From Clostridium sp. 'White wine YQ' (GTDB lineage Bacteria > Bacillota > Clostridia > Clostridiales > Clostridiaceae), in the NCBI RefSeq assembly GCF_028728205.1, contig NZ_JAQYUU010000001.1, forward strand, positions 547,318 through 611,317: a stretch of DNA of 64,000 nucleotides. Direction: 5' to 3'. Numbering within the stretch: the stretch's first letter is position 1; each line of letters starts with the position of its first letter. The position numbers were made by a program, and so were the translations under genes. Of this stretch, positions 44,072-51,646 are shown piece after piece. The notes under the pieces were generated by a model. That model saw only the letters and a program-made list of their open reading frames with translations, did no database searches and had not been told where the DNA came from.

Positions 44072-44143
44072 TTGCAAAAACTATCGGCTACCGATATAAT
44101 ATTAATATAGAATATCGGTAGCCGATATATTGGTAACGGATAT
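44072..44143 (+). promoter_or_regulatory. PadR promoter with three operator copies
   Basis: TTGCAA (44072-44077), 17 bases and a perfect TATAAT (44095-44100) form the promoter. Three near-identical inverted repeats follow: TATCGGctaCCGATA (44082-44096, inside the spacer), ATATCGGtagCCGATAT (44112-44128) and ATATTGGtaaCGGATAT (44127-44143). This strongly suggests autorepression by the PadR protein encoded directly downstream. Confidence 0.85.
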
Positions 44144-44174
44144 ATCGTCAAAAGTAGTAATGGAGGAATGAGAA

Positions 44175-44495
44175 ATGCCAGAAAGTTCAGAAAGAGGAGC
44201 ATTAACTGAAGCCGTATACTATATACTTCTTTCAGTAAATAAGCCTCTTCATGGTTATGGAATAATGCAATTAGTAAAGGAAATGAGTAATAATAGAGTG
44301 AATCTAGGACCCGGAACACTATATGGAGCTATTAATACTATGCTTTCCAAATCGTGGATTAAAATACTAGAAAATAATGTGGATAGTAGGAAAAAAGAAT
44401 ATATTATTACAGACCTTGGTAAAGAAATTGTGAGAAATGAAATTGAAAGATTAGAAGAACTTATATTAAATGGTAGAAGGGTAATGGAGGGATAA
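44175..44495 (+). CDS. PadR family transcriptional regulator
   Basis: The 106-residue dimeric winged-helix repressor has LTEAVYYILLSVNKPLHGYG at residues 8-27 and the PadR-typical GPGTLYGAINTML, then the wing with KEYIITDLGKEI. PadR proteins respond to small molecules and usually control a neighbouring transporter or envelope gene. The ATG follows TGGAGGAATG. It forms an operon with the DUF2812 gene (2 bases apart) and is expected to bind the triple operator in its own promoter. Confidence 0.93.
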   Translation: MPESSERGALTEAVYYILLSVNKPLHGYGIMQLVKEMSNNRVNLGPGTLYGAINTMLSKSWIKILENNVDSRKKEYIITDLGKEIVRNEIERLEELILNGRRVMEG

Positions 44496-44497
44496 TT

Positions 44498-45049
44498 ATG
44501 AAGAAAGTTATCAGAAAACTTTTTTGGGATTATGAGAGGGAAGAAAAATGGTTAAATGAAATGGCAGCTAAGGGATATAACTTTTTAAGCTTTTCATTTC
44601 CAGGAAAATATGTATTTGAGGAAGGGGTACCAGGGGAGTATACCTATAGAATTGAGCTATTAAAATCTAAACCCCAAAGTACTGAAAGTAATGATTATAT
44701 AAGCTTTATGGAAGAGAACGAAATTGAGTGTGTAAACACCTATTTCAGATGGGCTTATTTTAGAAGTAGGAATAAAGACGAACTTGCTAATTTATATTCT
44801 GATAATGAGTCAAAGATTCAACATTATAGTAAGGTGTTCAGATTAACTCTAACTTTATGGGCACTTAATTTTTCATCTTTTGTATATAACCTTATTATAG
44901 GATATGTGGTTTATATTGATAGAGGATTTATGATTAATCTATTTTGTAGTTTGATTAATTTAATCATAGCTATTTTAGTAAGTCCACTAACATTAAAACA
45001 ATATAAGAATTTAAATAAATTAAAAAAACAAAGAGCGTTATATGAGTAA
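44498..45049 (+). CDS. DUF2812 membrane protein
   Basis: The 183-residue protein has a cytosolic N-terminal domain opening with KLFWDYEREEKWLNEMAAKG, the DUF2812 signature, and two membrane helices (about residues 112-135 and 144-160). DUF2812 genes are commonly paired with PadR regulators. The protein's role is unknown; a membrane stress sensor or effector is a guess. The ATG follows GGAGGG and the gene starts 2 bases after padR, so both are under the same operator. Confidence 0.85.
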   Translation: MKKVIRKLFWDYEREEKWLNEMAAKGYNFLSFSFPGKYVFEEGVPGEYTYRIELLKSKPQSTESNDYISFMEENEIECVNTYFRWAYFRSRNKDELANLYSDNESKIQHYSKVFRLTLTLWALNFSSFVYNLIIGYVVYIDRGFMINLFCSLINLIIAILVSPLTLKQYKNLNKLKKQRALYE

Positions 45050-45085
45050 ACAAAATATAAAATAGTTAGAAAGGAGAAAAGTAGT

Positions 45086-45199
45086 ATGGCTGAGTTTGCT
45101 AGGGCTGCATTCCCCTGGGTTGCGATGGGAATTGCTATTGCATTTGTTTTATCTTACAAGAATGAAAAGGATAAGAAACAAGATAAAAAAGAATCTTGA
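45086..45199 (+). CDS. Small single-helix membrane protein (37 aa)
   Basis: The ATG follows AAAGGAG. The product starts MAEFARAAFPWVAMGIAIAF, one membrane helix, and ends in a Lys/Asp/Glu-rich tail. The stop codon lies inside the stem of the following terminator. It is in line with padR and DUF2812 (36 bases downstream) and may be the third gene of that operon. The function is unknown. Confidence 0.6.
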   Translation: MAEFARAAFPWVAMGIAIAFVLSYKNEKDKKQDKKES

Positions 45200-45220
45200 T
45201 ATTTCAAGATTCTTTTATTA
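45187..45220. terminator. Bidirectional terminator
   Basis: AAAAGAATCTTGA pairs with TTCAAGATTCTTTT, with T-tracts in both directions. It serves the padR operon and the cupin gene. Confidence 0.85.
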
Positions 45221-45559
45221 TACCTCTTTAGAATAAAGTGAATGTGGATTTGGTGCCAATATAATAAAGAGAGACATGTCTTCTTTACCAGTATTCTTTA
45301 TGCTGAAAACTTCTTTTCCAGTGCAATGAATAACATCACCCTGAGTAATATTATTAGTAACTCCATCCACAGTTAATTCTCCATTCCCAATTAGTACATG
45401 TACTAGTAAATCACTTTGTTCATGATTATGAGGAGGAACTCCTTGACCTGGCCTAAAATTTAAAACAAAATTTAAAATTTTATCTTCTTTGAAAAGAACT
45501 CTTTTAGTAAAAGAGTCGTCACTATATTCTATTTTATTAGCTATTTTCTCAATTTGCAT
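45218..45559 (-). CDS. Cupin domain protein
   Basis: The 113-residue single-domain cupin has motif 1 PPHNHEQSDLLVHVLIGNGE (two His, then a glutamate-like position) and the second motif region GDVIHCTGKEVFSIKNTG. It may bind a divalent metal and act as a small enzyme or sensor; the substrate is unknown. The ATG at 45559 follows CGAGGAG. It is divergent from the hemerythrin gene, and the gap between them holds a CRP/FNR-like site that could act on both. Confidence 0.82.
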   Translation of the reverse strand: MQIEKIANKIEYSDDSFTKRVLFKEDKILNFVLNFRPGQGVPPHNHEQSDLLVHVLIGNGELTVDGVTNNITQGDVIHCTGKEVFSIKNTGKEDMSLFIILAPNPHSLYSKEV

Positions 45560-45668
45560 ACATAAAATCTCCTCGTTATCAATTTAATTTTTATAATAAT
45601 TAATATTCACAAAGCACAGAGTATTTATACTTTAACTGAGATATTAAGAAATTAAGATAAAATAGTAA

Positions 45669-45688
45669 TCTGTGATGATTATCACAGA
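45669..45688. promoter_or_regulatory. CRP/FNR-type operator between cupin and hemerythrin genes
   Basis: TCTGTGAT and ATCACAGA are perfect inverted arms separated by GATT. The centre is at 45678.5. A TATTAT element at 45708-45713 would place transcription start near 45720, with the operator centre about 41.5 bases upstream, which is the geometry of class II activation. Confidence 0.6.
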
Positions 45689-45752
45689 AAAACTATTTAT
45701 AAATTGATATTATATGATAATTAAAAGTAATATTTTGGGAGGGGATTAACGA

Positions 45753-46142
45753 ATGTTTGAATGGAAAAAAGAATATGAAGTAGGAATAGAAAAAATAGAT
45801 GGGGAACATAAAAAACTTTTTGATATTGCTAATAAAGGTTATGATCTTTTAAAAAATGATTTATATTTAGATAAGTACGATAGGATTATGGATATAATTC
45901 ATGAATTAAAAGATTATGCACAATTTCACTTCTCTGCTGAAGAGGACTATTTAAAAAGCATTGGATACAAAAAATTATTCACACATAAAATGGAGCACGA
46001 TTATTTTATAGATAAAATAAGCAGTGTTGATTTAAGTAAAATAGATAGCAATCAGGATAAATATATTACTGAAATACTAGATTTTATGGTACAATGGATA
46101 AAAGAACATATTTTAGACAAAGACAAAGAATACGTGAATTAA
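45753..46142 (+). CDS. Bacteriohemerythrin
   Basis: The 129-residue four-helix diiron protein reversibly binds O2. All seven canonical ligands are present: His19, His59, Glu63, His78, His82, His119 and Asp124. In anaerobes such proteins buffer or sense oxygen or feed it to reductases. The ATG follows GGGAGGGG. The CRP/FNR-like operator upstream suggests control by redox or a nitrogen-oxide-sensing regulator. A terminator follows, and then an LUD-domain gene. Confidence 0.92.
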   Translation: MFEWKKEYEVGIEKIDGEHKKLFDIANKGYDLLKNDLYLDKYDRIMDIIHELKDYAQFHFSAEEDYLKSIGYKKLFTHKMEHDYFIDKISSVDLSKIDSNQDKYITEILDFMVQWIKEHILDKDKEYVN

Positions 46143-46168
46143 AGACCACTTACTAAAGTGGTCTTTTC
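46141..46168 (+). terminator. Terminator after the second hemerythrin gene
   Basis: AAAGACCACTT pairs with AAGTGGTCTTT around ACTA, followed by TC. Confidence 0.75.
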
Positions 46169-46190
46169 TATAACTATAAATGGAGGATAC

Positions 46191-46832
46191 ATGGATAATA
46201 ATATTTCTTGGTATATTGAAAAACAAGTAGAGAGAACAATAAATAATTTAAATAATCGTAATATGGAAGGTTATTTCGTAAAAGATAGATATGAATTAAT
46301 TAATAAAGTAAAGGAATTCATATCTATTGGTTCTAACGTAGGTGTAGGAGATTCACTGACGCTTTCAGAAACAGGAGTATTAGATTTATTAAGAAATGGG
46401 GATTATAATTTTTTTGATAAATATAAAGAAGACCTAACCAAAGAAAATAAAAGGGAAATTTATATTAAGAATTTTGGAGCAGATAGTTTTGTTTCCAGCA
46501 CAAATGCAATTACTGAAAATGGAGAATTATATAATATAGATGGCAATGGAAGCAGGGTTGCTCCAATGCTCTATGGGCCCAATCAAGTAATTATTGTAGT
46601 AGGGATTAATAAAATTGTTAAAGATATAGAGGCAGCTGAAAAAAGAGTAAGACAATATTCAGCACCAATAGATGCCAAACGTTTGAATAAAGATACACCA
46701 TGCACTAAAATTGGATATTGTGTTGACTGTAAAAGTCCAAATAGAATCTGCAATGATTTTGTGATTATAAGAGGACAATTCATTAAAGGAAGAATAAAAG
46801 TAATTATTGTAGGTGAAAGTTTAGGTTATTAA
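46191..46832 (+). CDS. LUD domain protein (lactate utilisation LutC/YkgG type)
   Basis: The 213-residue protein has SNVGVGDSLTLSETGVLDLL and a C-terminal LYGPNQVIIVVGINKIVKDI. A cysteine-bearing stretch follows (CTKIGYCVDCKSPNRICNDF), as in clostridial LUD proteins. Relatives take part in lactate oxidation as part of LutABC, but the lutA and lutB partners are not present here, so the role is open. An in-frame ATG at 46158 lies within the terminator; the ATG at 46191 behind TGGAGGA is the start. Confidence 0.85.
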   Translation: MDNNISWYIEKQVERTINNLNNRNMEGYFVKDRYELINKVKEFISIGSNVGVGDSLTLSETGVLDLLRNGDYNFFDKYKEDLTKENKREIYIKNFGADSFVSSTNAITENGELYNIDGNGSRVAPMLYGPNQVIIVVGINKIVKDIEAAEKRVRQYSAPIDAKRLNKDTPCTKIGYCVDCKSPNRICNDFVIIRGQFIKGRIKVIIVGESLGY

Positions 46833-46863
46833 CATAAAAATAGAATTTAGCTAGAAACAAATT

Positions 46864-46892
46864 AAAACTACATTTTCAAATGTAGTTTTTTT
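46864..46892 (+). terminator. Terminator after the LUD gene
   Basis: AAAACTACATTT pairs with AAATGTAGTTTT around TC, followed by T residues. Confidence 0.85.
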
Positions 46893-47021
46893 ATTTGAAT
46901 ATATATCCCTCACTTGGTAAAGATAAATTTGTGAATATGAGTTCGTAAAAGAGGAATATCAGAAGGTTAATTTTGAGGTGGATACGGATATAAAGATAAT
47001 AAATACAAGGGTAATAAATTA

Positions 47022-47051
47022 TAGTAGGTGAAGAATTTTCTTCACCTACTA
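47022..47051. terminator. Inverted repeat at the 3' end of the sigma-like gene
   Basis: TAGTAGGTGAAGA pairs with TCTTCACCTACTA. The T-tract is weak on both strands, so termination is likely but not certain. Confidence 0.6.
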
Positions 47052-47070
47052 TGATTTTTAATATGTTTAG

Positions 47071-47661
47071 CTAATTTAAATACATATGATATTCTTCTTT
47101 ACTTATAAGACTTCTAAGTTTATCTAATATTTTATTTCTTTTAGTTACAGCTTTTCTATATGTGACATTTTTGTATCTTGAATAATCCATTAAACTTTTC
47201 TTTTTAAAAAATACAAAGTCTATTAATTCTAATTCATCATACTGGAGTTTACTTAAGGCATCCTTTAGTTTCTTTCTAAAGACTACTTTATATAATGCAT
47301 CTTCAATAAAACCTAAGTCATGGGAAAGAATGTTTTCTAGATTATCGTCAAGTATTAAGGTTTCTGGTCCATCGGATTTATCTCTTCTTATAGAGCTTCT
47401 AATTAAAAAGTTAATAGAATTTCTTATTCCATTTGTAGCATAAGCAACAAATCTATGTTTTTCAGGATTATATAGTCTTATGCAATTAAATAGGACTCTA
47501 TAACACTCATTTTTAATATCCTCAAACTCGAAACCGTTTATAAAGGTTTTCTTTGAAAGATTTAGTATATAGGGTTTAAACTCCTCAGCTAATTCTTCTT
47601 TTGCCTGCTCCTCTCCAAACTTTGCAAGTAAAACTAAATTTTCGATTTTATCGTAATTCAT
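47071..47661 (-). CDS. Sigma-70-like factor, possibly of the TcdR/UviA type
   Basis: The 196-residue protein has a region-2-like helical half (LSKKTFINGFEFEDIKNECY, EKHRFVAYATNGIRNSIN) and a shorter C-terminal half with a possible region 4 (LSKLQYDELELIDFVFFKKK, then a Lys/Arg-rich helix). The size and arrangement resemble clostridial group 5 sigma factors that switch on toxin or bacteriocin genes, but no toxin gene is nearby. The ATG at 47661 lies eight bases after GAGAGG; the GTG at 47670 is the alternative. No anti-sigma gene adjoins it. Confidence 0.6.
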   Translation of the reverse strand: MNYDKIENLVLLAKFGEEQAKEELAEEFKPYILNLSKKTFINGFEFEDIKNECYRVLFNCIRLYNPEKHRFVAYATNGIRNSINFLIRSSIRRDKSDGPETLILDDNLENILSHDLGFIEDALYKVVFRKKLKDALSKLQYDELELIDFVFFKKKSLMDYSRYKNVTYRKAVTKRNKILDKLRSLISKEEYHMYLN

Positions 47662-47709
47662 GTTAATCACCTCTCCATAAGGTTATATATGCAAAGTAAA
47701 TGAATTTTT

Positions 47710-47750
47710 GGGGACGGTTCTAAACTTTTTAAAAAGTTAAGAACCGTCCC
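47710..47750. repeat. GGGACGGTTCT-type dispersed palindromic repeat
   Basis: GGGGACGGTTCTAAACTTTT and its near-perfect complement (AAAAGTTAAGAACCGTCCC) form a 40-base palindrome. The end sequence GGGACGGTTC is the hallmark of repeats found in many copies in Firmicutes genomes. It is the most GC-rich stretch of this gap. Confidence 0.75.
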
Positions 47751-47860
47751 TTAAATAATAACAAACTAAAACTAAAAATGTTTATTAATATATAGACAAA
47801 TGTAAAATTTGATGTATAATATAATAAAGGAAATATTTAGAATCTAGGAGGATGAAAATT

Positions 47861-48631
47861 GTGGATACTAAATCAAATGAATTATTTTGGAGTGCAAATA
47901 TAGAGGAAGTAAAAAAAGGTTATATCGAAACAGAAGATGAATATATGTGTATAATTTGCGAAGAGTCATTTAAGAAAGGACGTATATATGAAAAAAATTC
48001 AGAGCTTTATGATGCAAGAATGTCAACTAAGCTTCATATTAAAGAAAAGCATGAATCCATGCTTAAGTATCTAATAGGAATGAATTCTGCATATACAGGT
48101 GTATCAGAAGTTCAAAGAGAACTGCTTACCTTAATGGCTCAAGGTTTATCAGATAAAGATATTGCATTAAAGCTTGGGGTTGCACAATCTACTATAAGAA
48201 ATCATCGCTTTAAATTAAGAGAAAAAGAAAAACAAGCAAAATTATTCCTAGCAATGATGGATTTACTTTCAAAGACAACAAGTAAAAAGATTAATAAATT
48301 GGAAGATGATATCATTTGCGATGCACATAAAACTGCAACTACAATAGATGATAGATATAATATTACTGATAAAGAAGAGAAAGAAACAATTAAAAATTAT
48401 TTCGATGATAATGGAGCCTTAAAAAATTTCCCTGCTAGAGAGAAAAAGAAAATAATAGTTTTAAAAGAAATAGCAAGGAATTTTACAAAAGGGAAGAAGT
48501 ATTCAGAAAAAGAGATAAATAGGATCATAAAAAGGATAAATGAGGATTATGCTACTTTAAGGAGAGCACTTGTAGAATATGGATTTATTGAAAGATCAAA
48601 TGATTGCAGTTCATACTGGGTTAAGGAATAA
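47861..48631 (+). CDS. LuxR-type HTH regulator with DUF2087 domain
   Basis: The 256-residue cytosolic protein has a short Cys-bearing N-terminal part (YMCIICEESFKKGRIY) and then a LuxR-type helix-turn-helix (LTLMAQGLSDKDIALKLGVA, STIRNHRFKLRE). The C-terminal DUF2087 domain has LKNFPAREKKKIIVLKEIA and YATLRRALVEYGFIERS. It is probably a transcription factor; the signal is unknown. The ATG at 47852 abuts the AGGAGG site, so the GTG at 47861 is preferred. The next gene, a double acetyltransferase, starts 15 bases after the stop and may be its partner. Confidence 0.85.
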   Translation: MDTKSNELFWSANIEEVKKGYIETEDEYMCIICEESFKKGRIYEKNSELYDARMSTKLHIKEKHESMLKYLIGMNSAYTGVSEVQRELLTLMAQGLSDKDIALKLGVAQSTIRNHRFKLREKEKQAKLFLAMMDLLSKTTSKKINKLEDDIICDAHKTATTIDDRYNITDKEEKETIKNYFDDNGALKNFPAREKKKIIVLKEIARNFTKGKKYSEKEINRIIKRINEDYATLRRALVEYGFIERSNDCSSYWVKE

Positions 48632-48646
48632 AAATAGGGGAGCAAT

Positions 48647-49513
48647 ATGATTAAGAGTTATATTAAACTAGACGATAGAGAAAAAAGTTTAGTCAATACT
48701 TTTATAAATAGAAATATTGAAGAGAAAAAAACATCAAAAGAAGTTGATGAAATGTTCAATAATAAAGTGTATGACTATGGAAATGGGACATTATTCTACT
48801 TTGAAAGTGGAAAAGTCTTGGGAAAAGTTAATATAGTTCTAGAAGTAGCAAATCAGCTAGGAACTACTTATATACATTTCCTAGATATAGATGATACCTC
48901 GAATAACAAAGAGATGATCATAAAAAGTTTAATAGAAGAAGCTGTTATTATAGCAAATAAATATAAAGCTAAGGAAATATATTTAGGTGAGAGAAGTGAA
49001 GAAAGGCTTAAACTATTAGAGACACTAGGATTCCATAAAGACTATAGAGCTATAAGGATGTATTTAGAGGATAGAGATAAGAAAGCGGAATGCTTTGATT
49101 TAATACCATTAACACAAGAAAATAAACATGAATATCAAGGGGTATATAATGATTCCTTTAGTGATATGCCCCATGGATCCTATGTAGATATTAATGGAGT
49201 TATGGAGTGCTTAAAAAAGGCCAATGAAGAAAATTATTATTTTCTTGTAGCCTATAATAACATTAATATAGGATTTATGGATTGTACTATAAAAAATGGA
49301 GAAGGAACTTTTGACATAGGGTTATGCAAAGAATATAGGGGAAGAGGCTATGGTAGAATGCTTTTGGAAACAGCAATTGATTTTTTAAATAAAAAAGAGG
49401 TTAATAAGATAGGACTTTTGGTTATAGAAAGGAACTTAGTAGCTTACAACATGTATAAAAAAAGAGGCTTTAAAGTAGATTCAATATTTAGTAGCTGGAT
49501 TAAATTAAAGTAA
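48647..49513 (+). CDS. Two-domain GNAT acetyltransferase
   Basis: The 288-residue protein appears to contain two acetyltransferase folds. The C-terminal one is complete, with the acetyl-CoA loop EYRGRGYGRMLLE (about residues 225-237) and the end block ERNLVAYNMYKKRGFKV. The N-terminal one (residues about 1-140) has an ANKYKAKEIYLGERSEERLK and LLETLGFHKDY layout but no clear acetyl-CoA loop, so it is probably structural. The substrate is unknown. The ATG follows GGGGAG. Confidence 0.85.
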   Translation: MIKSYIKLDDREKSLVNTFINRNIEEKKTSKEVDEMFNNKVYDYGNGTLFYFESGKVLGKVNIVLEVANQLGTTYIHFLDIDDTSNNKEMIIKSLIEEAVIIANKYKAKEIYLGERSEERLKLLETLGFHKDYRAIRMYLEDRDKKAECFDLIPLTQENKHEYQGVYNDSFSDMPHGSYVDINGVMECLKKANEENYYFLVAYNNINIGFMDCTIKNGEGTFDIGLCKEYRGRGYGRMLLETAIDFLNKKEVNKIGLLVIERNLVAYNMYKKRGFKVDSIFSSWIKLK

Positions 49514-49570
49514 AGTATTATAATCTTAAGATAAATAATATATTTTAAGATTGAAGAGGAGTAACTTATT

Positions 49571-50392
49571 ATGATGAATGTAAATACTGAGAAATGTATA
49601 GGTTGTGGCTTATGCGTTAAAGATTGTTTTGCAAGGGATATTGAGCTTGTAGATGGTAAGGCAAAAATAAAAAATATAGCCTGTTTTAAATGTGGACATT
49701 GTATTGCTGTTTGCCCAAAGGAAGCAGTGTCAACAGATGAATATAATATGGAAGAGGTTAAGAACTATAATAAAGAAGAGTTTACTATAGAGCCTGAAAC
49801 CTTAATGAATTTTATTAAATTTAGAAGAACAGTAAGACAATTTAAAGATAAAGCAGTAGAAGAAGACAAGCTTTCAAAAATTATTGAAGCAGGAAGATTC
49901 ACTCAGACTGGAAGTAATACTCAAGGAGTATCTTATATAGTTGTAAGGGACAAACTACAAGAATTAAAAGAATTGACTTTAGAAAGTTTAAAAAATATCG
50001 GAGAAGCGATGCTTTCAAATTTAACTCCTGAAACAATGGTATTTAAGAGATATGCTGAGATGTGGGTTGATATGTATAAAGAATTTAAAGCTAACCCTGA
50101 TGGAAAAGAAAGGTTATTCTTTAATGCACCTGCAGTAATAATTGTAGTAGCTGATTCACCAGTAAATGGTGCACTTGCTTCATCAAATATGGAGTTAATG
50201 ACAAATGCTTTAGGACTAGGAACATTCTTCAGTGGTTTCTTTGTAAGAGCATCGCAAGCAAATAGTAAAATAGCAGATTTTCTTGAATTACCTGAAGGTA
50301 AACAAATAGTAACTTGTATGGTAATAGGGTATCCTGATGTTAAGTATTCAAGGACTGTACCTAGAAAAGAAGCTAATATATTATGGAAATAA
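49571..50392 (+). CDS. Nitroreductase with N-terminal 2[4Fe-4S] ferredoxin domain
   Basis: Residues 1-60 form a bacterial ferredoxin with two clusters (CIGCGLCVKDC and CFKCGHCIAVCP). The rest is an FMN-dependent nitroreductase fold with FIKFRRTVRQFKDKAV and FTQTGSNTQG. It is a cytosolic enzyme that reduces nitro compounds, quinones or flavins with electrons taken through the ferredoxin part. The ATG follows GAGGAG; a second ATG is one codon later. Together with the neighbouring nitroreductase, HxlR regulator and GltD-like protein it forms a redox group. Confidence 0.9.
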   Translation: MMNVNTEKCIGCGLCVKDCFARDIELVDGKAKIKNIACFKCGHCIAVCPKEAVSTDEYNMEEVKNYNKEEFTIEPETLMNFIKFRRTVRQFKDKAVEEDKLSKIIEAGRFTQTGSNTQGVSYIVVRDKLQELKELTLESLKNIGEAMLSNLTPETMVFKRYAEMWVDMYKEFKANPDGKERLFFNAPAVIIVVADSPVNGALASSNMELMTNALGLGTFFSGFFVRASQANSKIADFLELPEGKQIVTCMVIGYPDVKYSRTVPRKEANILWK

Positions 50393-50437
50393 AATTAAGA
50401 GCTGCTGCAAAAATGCAACAGCTCCTTTTTGTTATGT

Positions 50438-51106
50438 TTATTTAATCCATTCAGTTATTTTATCAATTGATTGTCTTGTCTTTTCACGCGGAGTATTCTT
50501 TCTATAACCGAAAGCAGCCATGACAGAGACACCAAATTTAGTTTTATCCAGTACCCCTTCTTTTTCAAGTAAGTCTTCAACCTTTTTAATATCATAACCT
50601 TCAATTGGACATGAATCAATGCCTATCAAAGCAGCTGAAGTTAATATATTTCCAAGTAAAATATAAGTTTGCTTTGAAGCCCAGTCGAAAATGTACCTAT
50701 CATTTTCAAGAAGATTAAAATCATTTTTCTGGAAGTTTTCAAAGGTAGCTGTTTTCCCGGTAAGGATATCGTTAGGAAGCTTTTGAATATCTTCCATGAA
50801 ATTATGTATATATTCAGAGTTATATATCATTTCATCCTTTTTTCTTGCTAGAATTATAACAAAGTGGCTTGCAGTTGGTAGTTGTCTTTGCGCTCCCCAA
50901 GTAATAGGTTTAAGTTTATCTCTTAAATCTTTATTTTGAACGATTAAAAGCTTCCATGGTTCGAATCCAAAAGAGCTAGGAGATAACCTTGCAGTTTCAA
51001 GTATGAAGTTAAAATCATCATCAGATATTTTTTTGTTTTCATCAAATTCTTTACATGCATGCCTAAAGTTATAGGCATCTAATATTTTTGATTTTTCAAT
51101 TGACAT
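50438..51106 (-). CDS. NAD(P)H-dependent nitroreductase family oxidoreductase
   Basis: The 222-residue FMN enzyme without ferredoxin domain has AYNFRHACKEFDENKKISDD at the N-terminus, the flavin-contacting RLSPSSFGFEPWKLLIV, and the C-terminal FGYRKNTPREKTR. It is similar to the NfsB/YfkO type that reduces nitroaromatics and quinones. GTG at 51118 is in frame, but the ATG at 51106 lies nine bases after AAGGGG and gives the normal length. It is divergent from the HxlR gene, and the shared gap carries a palindrome that probably controls both. Confidence 0.9.
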   Translation of the reverse strand: MSIEKSKILDAYNFRHACKEFDENKKISDDDFNFILETARLSPSSFGFEPWKLLIVQNKDLRDKLKPITWGAQRQLPTASHFVIILARKKDEMIYNSEYIHNFMEDIQKLPNDILTGKTATFENFQKNDFNLLENDRYIFDWASKQTYILLGNILTSAALIGIDSCPIEGYDIKKVEDLLEKEGVLDKTKFGVSVMAAFGYRKNTPREKTRQSIDKITEWIK

Positions 51107-51201
51107 ATATCTTGTCACCCCTTAAATTTAATATTATAGTTAATATTTAAATAAATTATAATATTAAAATTAAATATCTTGAAGAATGCACATTTCTTAT
51201 A

Positions 51202-51236
51202 TATAATATACAAAAAGGTACTTAAGTATACTTTTT
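51202..51236 (+). promoter_or_regulatory. HxlR promoter/operator region
   Basis: TATAAT at 51202-51207 is followed by a palindrome at 51212-51236, centred on TACTTAAGTA and flanked by AAAAAG and CTTTTT. HxlR/YodB regulators bind palindromes of this kind. The site is placed to repress the HxlR gene and perhaps the divergent nitroreductase. Confidence 0.65.
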
Positions 51237-51252
51237 ATACTGAGGTGATAAT

Positions 51253-51606
51253 TTGAATAATAATATTGAATATAAGGAAAATAGTGAATGTTCAGAGATT
51301 CAATGCCCTGTAGAAACAAGCCTTAATATCATTGGTGGTAAGTGGAAAGGGATAATAATTTACAGGTTACTTAACGGTAAAAAAAGATTTAATGAATTAA
51401 GACGAGAAATGCCTAGAATAACTCATAGGATGTTAACTCTTCAATTAAGAGAACTTGAAAATGATAATATAGTTAAGAGAACTGTTTATGCTGAAGTTCC
51501 ACCTAAGGTTGAATATGAATTAACTGAATTTGGTATGTCAATAAAACCAATAATAGTTGCACTTTTTGATTGGGGAAAAATAGTTCAGCAAAATGAAAGT
51601 AAGTAA
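51253..51606 (+). CDS. HxlR family transcriptional regulator
   Basis: The 117-residue winged-helix protein has CPVETSLNIIGGKWKGIIIY, where Cys20 is at the position of the redox-sensing Cys of YodB/HypR-type members. RFNELRREMPRITHRMLTLQ is the recognition region. Such regulators respond to electrophiles, quinones or aldehydes and induce nitroreductases and oxidoreductases, which fits its neighbours on both sides. The TTG start follows GAGGTG. Cys16 in the N-terminal arm may also take part. Confidence 0.92.
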   Translation: MNNNIEYKENSECSEIQCPVETSLNIIGGKWKGIIIYRLLNGKKRFNELRREMPRITHRMLTLQLRELENDNIVKRTVYAEVPPKVEYELTEFGMSIKPIIVALFDWGKIVQQNESK

Positions 51607-51646
51607 TAATAGATTAAAAGTCTAAAGAAAAATTAGGAGATATAAA

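Noticed and set aside
46933..47030. Short protein-like frame (EYEFVKEEYQKVNFEVDTDI) before the sigma-like gene
   Set aside because: No start codon, an in-frame stop just upstream and no recognisable family. It could be a remnant, but the support is too thin to list.
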